Below are positions 1 through 11,121 of a stretch of DNA of 64,000 nucleotides, in pieces; the first letter of the stretch is position 1; each line of letters begins with the position of its first letter. Position numbers and translations under genes: made by a program. The DNA comes from Hypoxylon rubiginosum. Lineage: Eukaryota; Ascomycota; Sordariomycetes; Xylariales; Hypoxylaceae. The DNA is taken from positions 124,001 to 188,000 of the forward strand of contig CADCXA010000010.1 of the NCBI GenBank assembly GCA_902806565.1, read 5' to 3'. The notes below the pieces were generated by a model, which was given only the letters and a program-made list of their open reading frames with translations, was not told where the DNA came from and ran no database searches.

Positions 1-1154
1 CGCGTAACTCTTTCCAGCGTTGTCATCGTCGAATATATTCATTGTGTAATGCGTAAAGATAGCCCAAGCGAAACGGACAAAGAAGAATTCTACTGGCACA
101 TGTGGGACTGGGTAGCAAGGTCGATTCTGATATGCGGCGAATATTTGCATGTCGGAATCTTCTGACTTGTCCGGAGGTTCCCACACATGTGTGCCTAGAC
201 GATACGTCCCTGGGTGGTCAGAGTCAGGCTTCGGTACCATTATGATATAGTTGTGATCCCATATAGTGTGAATATCGTGGCGGAGAAACATTCGGTTGCA
301 TGGGTGGTCAATGAAAGCTTTGACTCTCGATTTGCCTTTGGTTTTGAACCGTTCCATGTTATTTGCCATAACCCATCCTTGGGCGCTTATTGGCATCACA
401 TGGGCGTTCGTGGCGCATGTCAAGTCGTATGTCACGCGGCAAGCGGTTCGATTGGCATCGTACTCCACCATATCTTGGACGCATGCGGGGACAGTCCCAG
501 CGTTGTACGGGTTGGCGGTGGTGTCGGTGCCGCTAGAGGTGGCGGTGGTGTCGGCGCCGCTAGAAGTACTGGTTGATGTACGTTGGGTAGCGCGTGTCCG
601 TGTTCGTGTTCGTTTGATTCTTAAACCTTCCCAGGGTTTTGGAATCGTCTCTGGGAAGTTCCAGTCATCGAAGTTTGGGACAATGGGGTATGGGTTATCT
701 GTGATTTGGAGTTAGCCCTGCTTGAGTGGGCAGACAATCTACCGTGAGTAGAGAACTTACCGTTCGTATACCTGGGGACGTGAAAGAAGTAACGCCCGGC
801 AGGGACAAGATCATCCTGAATGACAAGCCGAGTCTGCAATACTGTGTTGGCAGGGGTTGTGCCATTTTGAACGATAACTCTAGACTCTGGGCCGATACGG
901 GTTGTAGAGAGGTATGGTCCTTCGGTCTGTTCGTTGCGACCTTCGTCATCTTGCCAACAGTTTCCTGCGATCACACAACAGGCATAGTACACTATGCCGT
1001 AGTCTAGCTTGCCGTCGTCCGAGGCACGCAGAGTAAGGAGTCTTGCTGGAGGTGCATATCCAGGATGATAGATCTCGATTTCGTCTTGAAGTCGTTCGCG
1101 CTCGTCGTCTATGGCAAGCGGCAGAGGTGGTAGACAGAAAGGCTTATACTTCAT
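1..1154 (-). CDS. HNH-nuclease family protein, copy 1 (3' end beyond window)
   Basis: Two exons on the minus strand: exon 1 1154-761, intron 760-699 (62 nt, GTAAGT donor, CTAAC branch-like site, CACAG acceptor), exon 2 698 to beyond base 1. Splicing joins ...YTN to DNPYPIVPNFDDW, matching the join in copy 4. The start is the ATG at 1154, the last before the conserved module. The N-terminal module has IEIYHPGY, a SDDG motif and YYACCVIAGNCWQDDEGR. A Thr/Ser-rich linker follows, then the HNH core: AHVMP supplies the first His and NRMFLRHDIH gives N-x8-H. A later FFFVRFAWAIF motif is shared by all four copies in the window. Hydrolysis of DNA or RNA by the betaβα-metal core is known for HNH families; the substrate here is unknown. 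No stop or frameshift is seen in the visible part. Confidence 0.85.
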
Positions 1155-1698
1155 TATAACGAGAATCAGGATCTGAGGTGATATATAGTAAAGGAAAACC
1201 TTTGAAGTTGGATGATGTGTAGAAGTTGATGTCAATGGGGAGTTGTGAGTAAGTGGCGTGAATGATAACTCTCTGCCTAGAAAGAGGCGTTGATGGAACT
1301 TTGTTTTTCCGTTTGACCAATTACGTGCCTAAGTAAGTAGGGCCTTGCCTTTATGGGCCTAGCATGGTTCGGGTAAAGCGGGCATGCAAAGGTATCTCGT
1401 AGCCAATTATCACCATCATCATGATTACATAACATGTCACTTCACCTTCGTAAGAGTCAGAAATATATGAGAAACTCATTCGCGTTTATCAGCCTTAGCT
1501 ACCATCTATCTAGCAATTTATCGCAGTTCTTTCGTATTCTTGTGTTTCATGTATAACTCATCGCATTTTTTTTTCGTTTTGTTTCGTGTTGGTTGCAAAT
1601 CCATCGCCGTTGAATTCCATTGCGTGTAGAGTCGATGGTCTAGCCCCTTACTGTTGACCATCACATGTTACATATGCTCTGGTAAGGGTTACGCTGCC
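1155..1698. other. gene-free stretch upstream of HNH copy 1
   Basis: This holds the presumed promoter and 5' leader of HNH copy 1 and the 3' flank of the next ORF. I see no coding signal, RNA gene or repeat in it. Confidence 0.5.
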
Positions 1699-2241
1699 TC
1701 AGTTGGTGCGCTTTCGCTTGGTAGGAGACTCGTTAGTCTGTTGTTGCGTACGTGCGGGGGTTGGAGTCTGTGGGGTTTGCGGTGTTGTAGGTTGAGGCAA
1801 ATTTGCTCGGCCTGCGTGTTGCCTTCGTTGCAACATCGCCGACTGCGGCTGGGGCCCATCTCGAGGTGCTGGCTCTGAAGTCCCTGGGACTGGGTCGGCC
1901 GGCGCTGAGATTGGCCGTAGGCTCTCTCCCACGACAATGACATACACTGGAGCTTTGGTGACAGGTGTGTTGGCTTCGTGGCCAGCCTTCTCAACCAGAT
2001 ACTCCTTCAGTACACCTATGATGCGACCTGTGCAGAAGAGGTACTCTTGATCGCCGATGTTGAGCTTGCCGGTCTTCCAAGCCCAAGTGTGCCGTTTTCT
2101 GGCGGATTCATTAAACACCAAGTAGACGTAAAACGGGTATGCTTTTCTCGTAGGCAGGTCCGTTTTGGACTTCTCGTCGGCCAGATTGAACCAGAACTGT
2201 AGTTCCACGAATACTCCCTGTTCTCTCAACTTATCCATCAT
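1699..2241 (-). CDS. hypothetical protein, possibly the 3' part of a larger gene
   Basis: Uninterrupted 180-residue ORF. The first 100 residues look globular (for example VELQFWFNLADEK and AYPFYVYLVFNESARKR). The last 80 are Pro/Gln/Thr-rich and end in a basic SPTKRKRTN, which could act as a nuclear localisation signal. The same frame stays open for 29 codons before the ATG (to about 2328), with protein-like composition, so the chosen ATG may not be the true start and an upstream exon may be missing. I do not recognise the family. It is divergently arranged with nothing obvious and lies downstream (minus strand) of AT-rich DNA. Confidence 0.4.
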   Translation of the reverse strand: MMDKLREQGVFVELQFWFNLADEKSKTDLPTRKAYPFYVYLVFNESARKRHTWAWKTGKLNIGDQEYLFCTGRIIGVLKEYLVEKAGHEANTPVTKAPVYVIVVGESLRPISAPADPVPGTSEPAPRDGPQPQSAMLQRRQHAGRANLPQPTTPQTPQTPTPARTQQQTNESPTKRKRTN

Positions 2242-2329
2242 CGGAGGATTGATTGTGAGGACCGTGGCCTCGGGTTGGTGATGAACGCGACCGAGGAACG
2301 AGGCATTGATGAAAGAGTTACGCGATCTT

Positions 2330-5300
2330 CACCGTGCTGGTGGATAAGTATGGAGATAGACACCATTTAGTGAAGATACTCCTCGGAAAGGATATTACTC
2401 CAGCGACTGCCAAGGCCACTGGTGGCAAGAAGCAACAAATAGAAGAAGTCAATGGAACCAACCCTCAGGAACACAAACGCCAGGAGCTTATATACTCCTA
2501 CCATACAGGCCAAATAGAGTGGCAATCTAATAATAATAGATTCAAAATTAACAATCATAATAAGCTAAGTGATTATCTCTTAGAGGACTATGACTATATA
2601 TTTAACAAAGACTTTTCAAATAATTACTTTTCTTACAATGATTATTCTAATAGTAATAACACATTTATTAAACCTACCCCTTCTTACCCTATGAATAATA
2701 CATCTGCAGAAATCCATAAGAATATAGATCTAAACCCCGAATCACCCTTATAATACATTATATTAAATCTTTCTAAGTCTCGCCAGTAGTAATTATAATT
2801 TAAATCATAATAATTATATTATAATAATATTTCTATCATTATCTTTGAATATTACATTTTTTAAGAGAACTTTATAAGACTGCGTTGCACCTAATGGAAA
2901 TGGTTACGTTAATAAGGGCGGTCATATTAATAAGAATAATCATATTTGTTAAATATAACAAAGATTTTACAACGTGAGTACCTAGGGCAAGGGCAAGTTA
3001 CAAGGAATGGAATAGGATATAAAGAGGAACTAGGAAGAATGGATTACCAAACACAAGATGCCACAAACACGAGAGGCATCCCGGACAAGGGCCCCCCCAC
3101 CCCAAAAAAAAAAAACAAATTTAGGCAGCCGTGACGCGTGAGGTAGGATTAGATGTTGTCGACAGAGCACAGCAACGGGGCATCCTTCCACTTGGCTGAT
3201 GATACGAACGAGGCCTTCCAGGGCCAGTGGGGTGGAGGGATACGTCTAATTGCATGGCCATACCTAGCTACGCGATTCGTCTGGCAGCATAATGGTTGGT
3301 ACTGGAGGGGGAAAGAGGGAGGAGGGGGGATCTAGGATTGGGAAGTGTTGGTGCTCAGAAGAAAAGCACTCATGAACCGTCCGCTTCCTTAGGATCCTGC
3401 CTATAGAATAGTGGTTGACGTCCTACGAGATCTGTCCGGGCCGCCCTACCAGGGGTGCTAGGCTGACTGTGTTTATTGGTCTCTCTATGTAATGCATATA
3501 TATACATAGGATCTGGGTCCATCCACTCAACGATCAAGCCTCCGAGGTCCCTCCGTAGCGAGGCCGTCTTTTCGTAGCTAAGTGGTGTGACCTGACATGT
3601 GGTTGAATCGAGCGCTCAGTGTACATTGGCCTTGCGAAAGATTGGCCGCCGGGTGTAGTTGGAGGATGGTAAGACGCAGAAAGTCCATATAGAGGGGTAA
3701 CATACTGCGATTTTCCATAGCTGTGAACGTCCCCATTTATGAGTATCGAGTGAACATAAATCATAACTTATTCAAATTATGCATCCGGAGCAACTTCAAT
3801 GTAAGCGTAACAAGCCCCCAAATTGTCTAAATCACGACGAGTAAGGTACTCGGTGGCCGTAACAAAAGAGAAAGTGTACCAAGATGAAGAGTCTGGAGGT
3901 AGGATAGTCTATCTATGCATTGGTAGTCAGTATAAGCTAATCAACGATTCGTAGAACCTAAGCTAGTATAGTACCACTAAGGAGTGAATTGCCAACCAGC
4001 ATCTGTCCTACTCGATAGGTCCGGCCAAGGAGTCGGATAGGGTTTCCATACTGCGTAATCCCTCCCCTTGCACGTCGATCCAGCATCGGCTGCGCGTGGG
4101 CAAGGGGCTCGGCTTCGTCTCGCAGATACCCTGTCACTAACTCTTAAGGATAGGCAATGTGATCCCCAAAGCCGTTCGTGAAGGAGGGCTGAGCTACGTC
4201 TTTGGAATAGGTCTAATGTTGTTGCGTGTCGGACCAATCCTACACTGAGCTCGCTACGAAAGGACTAGAAATACAAACTTATGTATATGCTAGGCTATGC
4301 TAGGCCAATGTGATAAGGCCAAGGCCAAGAGTATTGTAAGAATGTCGCCGCGGGGAGGAACAGAGTCATTCGATCACAGACTCTCGAAACTAGGTCGAGA
4401 AAAGACGGCCCCAATAATAACCTTACTAGATTTGGGTAGGAAAGCTGCGATGCACCTTCGAAGCACCGAGGCATAATCCTACGCGAAAGCTAGAGGAAAG
4501 GGGGGTCCTCACCTTAGTCCCTTGAATGACTTGATCACCAGGTTAGGTCTCGGGGCAGAATCCATCATATGAGGAACTATCCTGTAACTATCCTAGCCTA
4601 GGCCCAACCTCGGCCGGAGTGTCTGTTATCGGGTGGGATTTCCAAGGTTAAAACACGTTTTAGAATATCCTACCAACATTTTAAGAGCATCTCTCCTTCC
4701 ATCGACGTAACAACAGACCCGCCATTTATCATCCTCTCGCGGCAAGTTTTCGCAGACGAGGGACTTCCGCTTCTTGCTGCTCGGATATATAGCAACTTAG
4801 CACCCGCTGAAAGTCAGCCTGATGTCTTATCGTGGCATGTAAGAAGCTATACCACCCTCTCTCCTGAGCTGATGGTGCCATATTTACCAAGCGACGGTAT
4901 AGACAACGCTGGCCTGTTCCTGGATTCCTGGACGGGTTCGAGGAGACAGATAGGATGCCATACCGATACTGGGGTGTTATACCAGACGTCGACGAATATG
5001 CTACCGCTGCACCATCCCTTACTATCCCCGTTGTAGCAAACGACTTTGCTAATTAGGAACCCTTTGCCGACTTCAACGCGCTGGTCGGTTCTACAGTATC
5101 CGCTTCGCTTACAACGTCGTCCCCTACCCGGCAAGATGTACAGCATGCTCGAATGGGCCTGGGTCCATCACCATCTGGAACCGAATGCGTACTCAGGTAA
5201 GGTTTCTTTCGTACCTAGGTCCAATCGGATGTAGGCATGTAACCCAATCGAATACAGAAGAAAGCCCGGCGTCTCCTAAAAAAAACCGGTGCCCCTGCCA

Positions 5301-5555
5301 AGCCCCAGACCTTCGGCACCAAAGTTTACCTGGTCCTAGTTACGAAAAGACCCCTAACAACTGAAGATAAATACTAAAGAAAGTGTTTCAATAATTAAAG
5401 TTAAATATATGTATCTTCTAGTTAATCAAATCTACACAGATAAATGTCAGCCGAAGGAAATAAATTTTTTTTTTTCAAAAGAACAACAAAGAAAGAAAAA
5501 TGAATAAATTTCTTGATTTATTTCCCAGCTTATCTAATTTACTTGCACAGGTTAG
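2330..5555. other. gene-poor, partly AT-rich stretch
   Basis: About 2500-2960 is very AT-rich and looks like RIP-degraded or low-complexity DNA; the 139-residue ORF inside it (2334-2753) is Asn/Tyr/Lys-rich and not credible. About 4740-5200 has a weakly protein-like plus-strand frame broken by stops, which I cannot assign to a family. A poly-A/poly-C junction lies near 3095-3115. No intact gene is seen. Confidence 0.5.
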
Positions 5556-5559
5556 AAAA

Positions 5560-5848
5560 AGTGGAACAGCCAGATAGCTCAATTGGTTGCGTGGCCCTGC
5601 TTAGCCTCGAACCCAAGTGTTCGATCCCCACCTGTGGCGTGAGTCTCCCGCTGCTTTGGGTTTTCAGTCCAGGCTGGAAGCAGGTGCGGGGGCGCACCAT
5701 TTGTTCTATTGGCACTACTGGAATGTATCTTATACATGAGGGGTGTTAGGTTCGATTCCTATCAGCGCTACCAGAAAAAGGGGAACAGCCAGATAGCGCT
5801 GATAGGAATCGAACCTAACACCCCTCATGTATAAGATACATTCCAGTA
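5560..5848 (+). repeat. tRNA-derived SINE-like sequence with a perfect 54-bp fold-back
   Basis: From about 5565 the plus strand reads GCCAGATAGCTCAATTGG, a good RNA polymerase III box A context, followed by TGTTCGATCCCC, a near-consensus box B. The sequence then runs into a perfect inverted repeat: 5716-5769 pairs with 5795-5848 over 54 bp around a 25-nt loop. Each arm carries GGTTCGATTCC, a second box B / T-arm sequence, and the loop repeats the GAACAGCCAGATAG head. The structure resembles a tRNA-derived SINE rearranged into a palindrome. A normal cloverleaf tRNA gene is not supported. Confidence 0.55.
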
Positions 5849-6102
5849 GGTTAAACACACCCACACCCCCGCCCACAGCATACCTAGGTAGGTGTATTCA
5901 ACCCAGACTTCCTGGTGGGGTCGTAAATTTTTTTTTACCCCGCATACCAGTAGGTTCGTTATAGAGGTTTACGTAAATACAATGTAGTTTAAAACAACAT
6001 CGTTAAGAGAAATACGCGTAATTTCTACGCAGCATTTGTTCGGATACATGCGTCGCGCAGTGCTTGGGTCCGCAAGGTCGGGTCCGCCGCGCCACCGCTA
6101 CC

Positions 6103-7224
6103 ATGGACGAGATTGAGAATCTGCGACGCTTACTTAAAGAGAAGCAGCACCGACACCAACAAGCCATAAGTAATACAGCAGAACAGTAACACCAACGCAA
6201 AGAGGAGCAACGCCAACGCAAAGCCGCCAAAGAACTCGCAAGGACATCACTGCCGCAGGCGCTTCCGCAGTATCTCAACTCCTGCCATTCTTTTAGCCTT
6301 TAAATACACATAGTAACCAACTCTTCCTCCACTACGTAAGGCGATATAATAAACTCAATAGGCCAGGAGGAGGTGTGGAAGAAGCTCTTAGCTAGATTGT
6401 CCTTCTCGTCCGAGGCTATCTTTCCATCCTCGTATTAGCTCAACTACGTAGCGTCCATACTCTACCTAATTAGCAACAAATCCAACCTCTAATATTTCGA
6501 ACTTCAAACCGTCAAAAATACTATTCAAAAATTAGTAAATCAAGTATATAATAATTTACTACTGCGAACTCATCTCGGCATCCAGGGATCTGTAATGTTT
6601 GAGAGCCATATAAACCTAGGTAGCGATGCTATCAATGCCATTTCCGCGTCTATCAAGCACATGTCTATCAGTGGAGATGGTGGTGGAGCCGCGACCTTGG
6701 ACGTCGTCAGGGCCTTTCGCAGGACCGTCAAGGGCAAGGGTGGCTTTGCCGACCAGTTCTGCATATATCGAACCTTGGATGGTCGAAACGTTCCCGCAAT
6801 TGCGATCGAGTATAAGGCGCCGCATAAGTTGACGAGGAACGAGGTTGTTACAGGTTTGAACTCCAAGATATAACTCCAAGATTTAACCCGAATGTGACGT
6901 GATCAACCGAAACGGCAATAATTTTGCATTCGCCTTGAAATCGCTTGTCACTGCTGTTATTACCCAGCTTTTCTTGTATATGATTGCTAAAGGCATCTGG
7001 TACGGCTACGTCTGCACGGGAGAGACGTTTGTTTTCTTATGTCCCCGATGATGACCCTTCCATTATCTATTACTTGGTCTCCGTACCCAACCTGGATATA
7101 CTTAACGATAATAAAAACAGGCTCCATCGCACCGCTGTTGCGTAAGCATTCGCTTTCATCCTCCAGGCCATCCAAACGCCACCACCGCCTGAGACCTGGT
7201 ATAACCACATTATTACAACTCTAA
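6103..7224 (+). pseudogene. decayed copy of a dispersed fungal coiled-coil protein family
   Basis: From the ATG at 6103 the plus strand encodes MDEIENLRRLLKEKQ, a charged heptad-like coiled coil with a following Gln/Arg/Glu-rich run. Family-like blocks then follow, including FESHINLGSDAINA, GGFADQFCIYRTLDG, AIEYKAPHKLTRNEVV, YGYVCTGETFVFL and NRLHRTAVA. The intact segment is 6595-6873 (92 residues). At least five stops (near 6186, 6300, 6870, 7160) and frame changes (near 6875 and 7045) break the gene. I know this order of blocks from long, repeated fungal proteins that sometimes carry a kinase-like C-terminus; that C-terminus is not seen here. Function is unknown and this copy should be dead. 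Confidence 0.6.
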
Positions 7225-9317
7225 ATACCTAGGCTGTGAAATATAAATATATACTAAAAAAGATCCCTTAATCTGTTTATAAGCAACCTTGCACCTCACC
7301 TTATAAGCCCCAGCGGTGGAATGGCTTTAAACGCTCGCTAATTCAGACACGGTCAGGCTGCTATCCGCCGAGCGGCGCGCAGCGCGAGGAGAAAAATAAT
7401 AGCGATGGTTTGCCCCCCTCTCCTTCTATAGGCCGATTAGTCCGTGCTAGAGGGAATAAGTTCGACGGGCGCAGCCGGCCGAAAACGGGGACAACAGTCA
7501 GGTAGCAAGGACGATTTGCCGGACGATAACAAGCAGCGCGTACCAGCGAGTACATATATAGAAGACCAGCCATATTACACTCAGAAGTACCTTTTAAGCT
7601 AGGAATGTCCCAATACCGCCGACCATAGATAACAACATCTTGATTCGTTAGAATTTCAGCGGCTCGTTTCGGGGGGGGGCGTGGGTGAGTTCAACCCGCG
7701 CAAGTACCACATTTGAGGAAATCCATATATGAAGGGTTTTACACGGGAATACCAAGTTACGGAACATACTCTATAATGCGTACAGTGGCAATTCTATAAT
7801 TGTGGACTTTAAGCAGGCAGTTACTTATGATTACCAGCCGTTTAGTTTGATTAGTTTCAATTAGAAAAGGAAGCACGGCATGTTATAACAAAAGAACAAG
7901 AATGATTTTACAACGGAAAGCCAATGTGTCATAGCAAGCGTCCGGTACTATTTAGATAATCTGTAATATCTTCTGGCGCTTTCTTGCGCACTGTATAACA
8001 CTGCCTCATTCGTACTTTTCCTTATGAAGATATCCTGTCAAAGATAAGTATAGGATAAGAAATAGATAGAGCCATACAGAAAACTGGTATTTCTTAACTG
8101 CAGCCCATGGATGTAATCTACGTTCTGTCCTCGACTAAAGCCAATGTTCTATTGACGATACCTCATCGCCAAGGAGCGAAACTGCTTCCCCATCGGCCGC
8201 TTTTCCTAGCATCAAGTCTTGGTGAATTCATTCAGTTTATCCGCCGACTAGGTTAGTTTTATCGGGCCATCTTTACTAGGATCCGATAAAATATACAAGC
8301 CCGCAAAGAAAGAATCGTAAAAGTCCCTCGCGCGCACGGCTAACAGGTGAGGTGTGACGAGCATACATGCCTTTTACATTAGTGTTGGATAATAGAGGGT
8401 ATTCTGGAAGACCTAATTAGGTCCTGCGTACAGGCCAAAGGCCAGAGCTGTAATAACCTTATTCCTAGCTATTCTAGGGAATCGCAAGAGCACACGATAA
8501 TTCAGATACACGAATAATTACACACAATTAAAACCCTAATTGAATATACACGTAATCTGACAACTAAAAATACTTCGCGAACCCCTTTCCCTAATCTCAA
8601 TTATGCAGCTCAAGGATGCAAACGGCGCCGACCAACCCCCATGGAATACCCAGAAACAACAAAGGGGCAGGACTTAAAAACAGGCTACTTGAGATTGTTC
8701 TGTGCCCTAGCTCCACCAGCGTTTACAGGTAGTATAGACTTGAATAAGACCTAGCTGTTTATTTATATGCTAGATATTTAATGATGTAATAATCCTCCCC
8801 GATATTGTCGGGGCGAGGCTGTCCTTATATAGTAAAGCTGAAAAGTCTTTGCTAAGCTGGTGTAATATAATTGATTAATATACAGTAAACGATGCGATTT
8901 CCGGGAAGGATTTGGATATTTGACTGTCAAGGACTAGTATGGTCGATGTTGGCTCGCGTCTAGCAAGCTTAGTTGATTCCGCCGCAAACACCGGAGAACA
9001 GGGCCCTAGTTAGATTCGCCCCAATCCGATCTGCACGTGTTAATCTGAGCACTCAGAGCGTACAGAGCGTATCGTGCTGCACGTTTCCGAATACAAGGTC
9101 CTATACAAGTGTGTAAATATCAGTTAATACCTTCTTTTTAGTCTCTTAATTGGTTTGGGACTAAGTTAACTGGCTGGGTTTGCCCTTACACCTGCGAAAG
9201 AAATTGCCAAAGTGGCAAAAGGGACAATGTTGTTAATATAAGATTTAAAATTCAATATTTTATTTAGTTAGTTAAGCTTTAAATTTATTACATACATTAG
9301 GTACCTAACGTCGCAGC
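7225..9317. other. gene-free stretch with repeat ends
   Basis: No credible coding region in any frame. It contains a solo repeat end (about 7685-7706, TTCAACCCGCGCAAGTA) shared with the 10182-10259 fold-back, and a segment at about 8391-8440 similar to 14186-14240. AT-rich tracts occur near 8500 and 9230-9300. Confidence 0.55.
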
Positions 9318-9556
9318 TACAACCCACCGGGATGGTAAAGGTTAGGGGCTCCACCTGAACCAAAGATATATCCGAATGTATCTCTCAGGCAAATTTATTA
9401 ATAAAAAATACCTTTCTTTTAACAATTCCTAGGATAGATAACGCACCAGCCACTTGTCAGTATTTATCTAACTAAACCACCTGAGAAATACGCCTGGATA
9501 TATTACATCTATGGTTCAGGTGGAATCCCTAACCTTTGCCATCCCGGTGGGTTGTA
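9318..9556. mobile_element. MITE-like element A (TA-flanked, 45-bp terminal inverted repeats)
   Basis: The arm at 9318-9362 (TACAACCCACCGGGATGG...) matches the reverse complement of 9512-9556 over 45 bp with about three mismatches. Both outer ends carry TA, the target duplication expected of Tc1/mariner-type insertions. Internal length is about 149 bp with no ORF, so this is a non-autonomous element. Confidence 0.8.
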
Positions 9557-9558
9557 GG

Positions 9559-9899
9559 TACTCGCCGGGATTCCAAACATCCCGACGTTTAACCGGTGAC
9601 AAGCACCTCACGTCGGGGACATTGAATTGGAAAATTCACTTTGATTTGGAAAACTTTTAGTACGGGTGTAATATGCAATATTTCGGCATCGACATGCACT
9701 TAGGCATTTGTATGGCCACCAATTATGCAAGTACTGAAATTTTGAATTTATCAAGTGCTACTTTAAATTAGGTGTATTTTATAGGCAAAATGAAGTATTA
9801 AAAGTTTTCCAAATCAAAGTGAATTTTCCAATTCAATGTCCCCGACGTGAGGTGCTTGTCACCGGTTAAACGTCGGGATGTTTGGAATCCCGGCGAGTA
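9559..9899. mobile_element. MITE-like element B (TA-flanked, perfect 101-bp inverted repeats)
   Basis: 9559-9659 and 9799-9899 are perfect reverse complements over 101 bp (outer end TACTCGCCGGGATTCC). The 139-bp spacer has no ORF. Outer TA dinucleotides fit a Tc1/mariner-type target duplication. Identical arms suggest a recent insertion that has escaped mutation, unlike most repeats here. It begins 2 bp after element A. Confidence 0.85.
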
Positions 9900-10428
9900 T
9901 GGGTCAAACCAATACTTAGGTACAAGCATTGCCCCGGATCAACCTAACGCAGGACCCGCTCCAAATAACCCCAACGCGGGGAGCGATCTAGCATACCACC
10001 AGTGCGTTGATCTTGGTACCTATTCAGTGGAGGGGCGGAGACATTGCGTTGGCAGACCCGTGCGCTCGCTGCTACAAAGATGGGATTCAGTGTGTAAAGG
10101 TATTTACACAGACACAACCTGCTCTTTCGAACACCGCGGAGATGTACCGACTCATGGAGGCTGCAAATGGTGAATTGACTGTACTTGCGCGGGTTGAACA
10201 CACCCACGTTTCGGGGTTGGGGGGTTGGGGGGTGTAGGTGTGTTCAACCCGCGCAAGTATCCAATCTTATCGCTTTTAGTCTAGTGGTGTATCTGACATT
10301 AGCTAATATGATAAGGCAGGCATGTAACAGGTAATAAATGGTGCTCACCCAAAATCAAGAGCTCTTGGCGTTCCTCTTCCTCACTCTAATTTATCTTAAG
10401 AAAAACCACACTGGACTAAGACACTAAA
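9900..10428. other. short gene-free stretch before the F-box gene
   Basis: Contains the fold-back at 10182-10259. The ORFs here start inside the MITE arm or overlap the fold-back and are not credible genes. 10260-10428 is the likely promoter of the downstream F-box gene. Confidence 0.5.
10182..10259. mobile_element. 78-bp TA-flanked fold-back (miniature MITE)
   Basis: TACTTGCGCGGGTTGAACAC at 10182-10201 pairs with the inverted copy ending at 10259, about 24 bp per arm. The G-rich core is GGGGTTGGGGGGTTGGGGGG. TA is present at both edges. Single ends of the same family occur at about 7685-7706 and, diverged, at about 56010-56035. Confidence 0.65.
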
Positions 10429-11121
10429 ATGACCACACCTACTCTCAATAGTCTCCCAGAAGAACTCGGTCTCCACATTCTTCAATTATGCATGACAGAC
10501 ATTCCCACACCTTTTGATGTCGAATACGTACCAGACAAGCCTAACCATGACCACGATCGCCATGTTGCCGACTGGTTCACCGTTAACTCCATATGTCGTC
10601 GCATACGACGCCTTGGCCTCGAGGCTTTCTTCAACACTAAGACCATCGTTATGCTCAGCACGTTGCCGGAGAGACTGCTGCAGCCGCGCGGCAAGACGGC
10701 GGGCTTCGCCCGCGTCCTAGGTGCAAGAGACCATCCCCTAGAGAATTTACACCTCGTACGCCATCTGGTGCTCGCCGAGGGCGCCCAAGCCAGGTCGATA
10801 TTCATATGGAAGCTACCATACACACTGAAATACTTTCCCTATTTGCAACACTTTTTAATAATGTTCGGGGTTTCAGAACCTAACATCCCGTGGAAATCTA
10901 TAGAGATAAGCAGGCCACAGCCGAGACTGGGGGAGCTGCTAGTCTCCGCCGGGTTGCTAAAGAAAGGGGTGGTTTTAAAAGTGTCAGCAGTAAAGTCCGA
11001 TTTTAAGCACAATAATTTCGGGCCTGCTTATGTGATAGAGAGGGAGAGATTTATTCGCCCTACTTTGAAATATAGCATTGAAGCCCGTCTTCAGCAGGAA
11101 AAAAGTGAAGGAGCAGCATGA
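10429..11121 (+). CDS. F-box-like domain protein
   Basis: Uninterrupted 230-residue ORF. Residues 8-22 read NSLPEELGLHILQLC, the typical start of an F-box helix, followed by a stretch with VADWFTVNSICRRIRRLGLEAFF that fits the second half of an F-box. The remainder has Leu/Arg-rich helices (for example LENLHLVRHLVL) without a recognisable WD or LRR domain. Known F-box proteins recruit substrates to SCF ubiquitin ligases through Skp1; the target here is unknown. The start is the first ATG, preceded by AAAATG with A at -3. No lesions are visible. Confidence 0.65.
   Translation: MTTPTLNSLPEELGLHILQLCMTDIPTPFDVEYVPDKPNHDHDRHVADWFTVNSICRRIRRLGLEAFFNTKTIVMLSTLPERLLQPRGKTAGFARVLGARDHPLENLHLVRHLVLAEGAQARSIFIWKLPYTLKYFPYLQHFLIMFGVSEPNIPWKSIEISRPQPRLGELLVSAGLLKKGVVLKVSAVKSDFKHNNFGPAYVIERERFIRPTLKYSIEARLQQEKSEGAA

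Noticed and set aside
2334..2753. 139-residue ORF
   Set aside because: Lies in AT-rich DNA, composition dominated by Asn, Tyr, Lys and Ser, no domain; looks like chance openness of low-complexity sequence.
4740..5200. Protein-like plus-strand frame (LPLLAARIYSNL, ELMVPYLPSDG)
   Set aside because: Short, broken by stops and not assignable to a family; too weak to list as a gene.
9847..10237. ORFs of 108 and 76 residues
   Set aside because: They start in or next to the MITE arm and run into the fold-back; no protein character.
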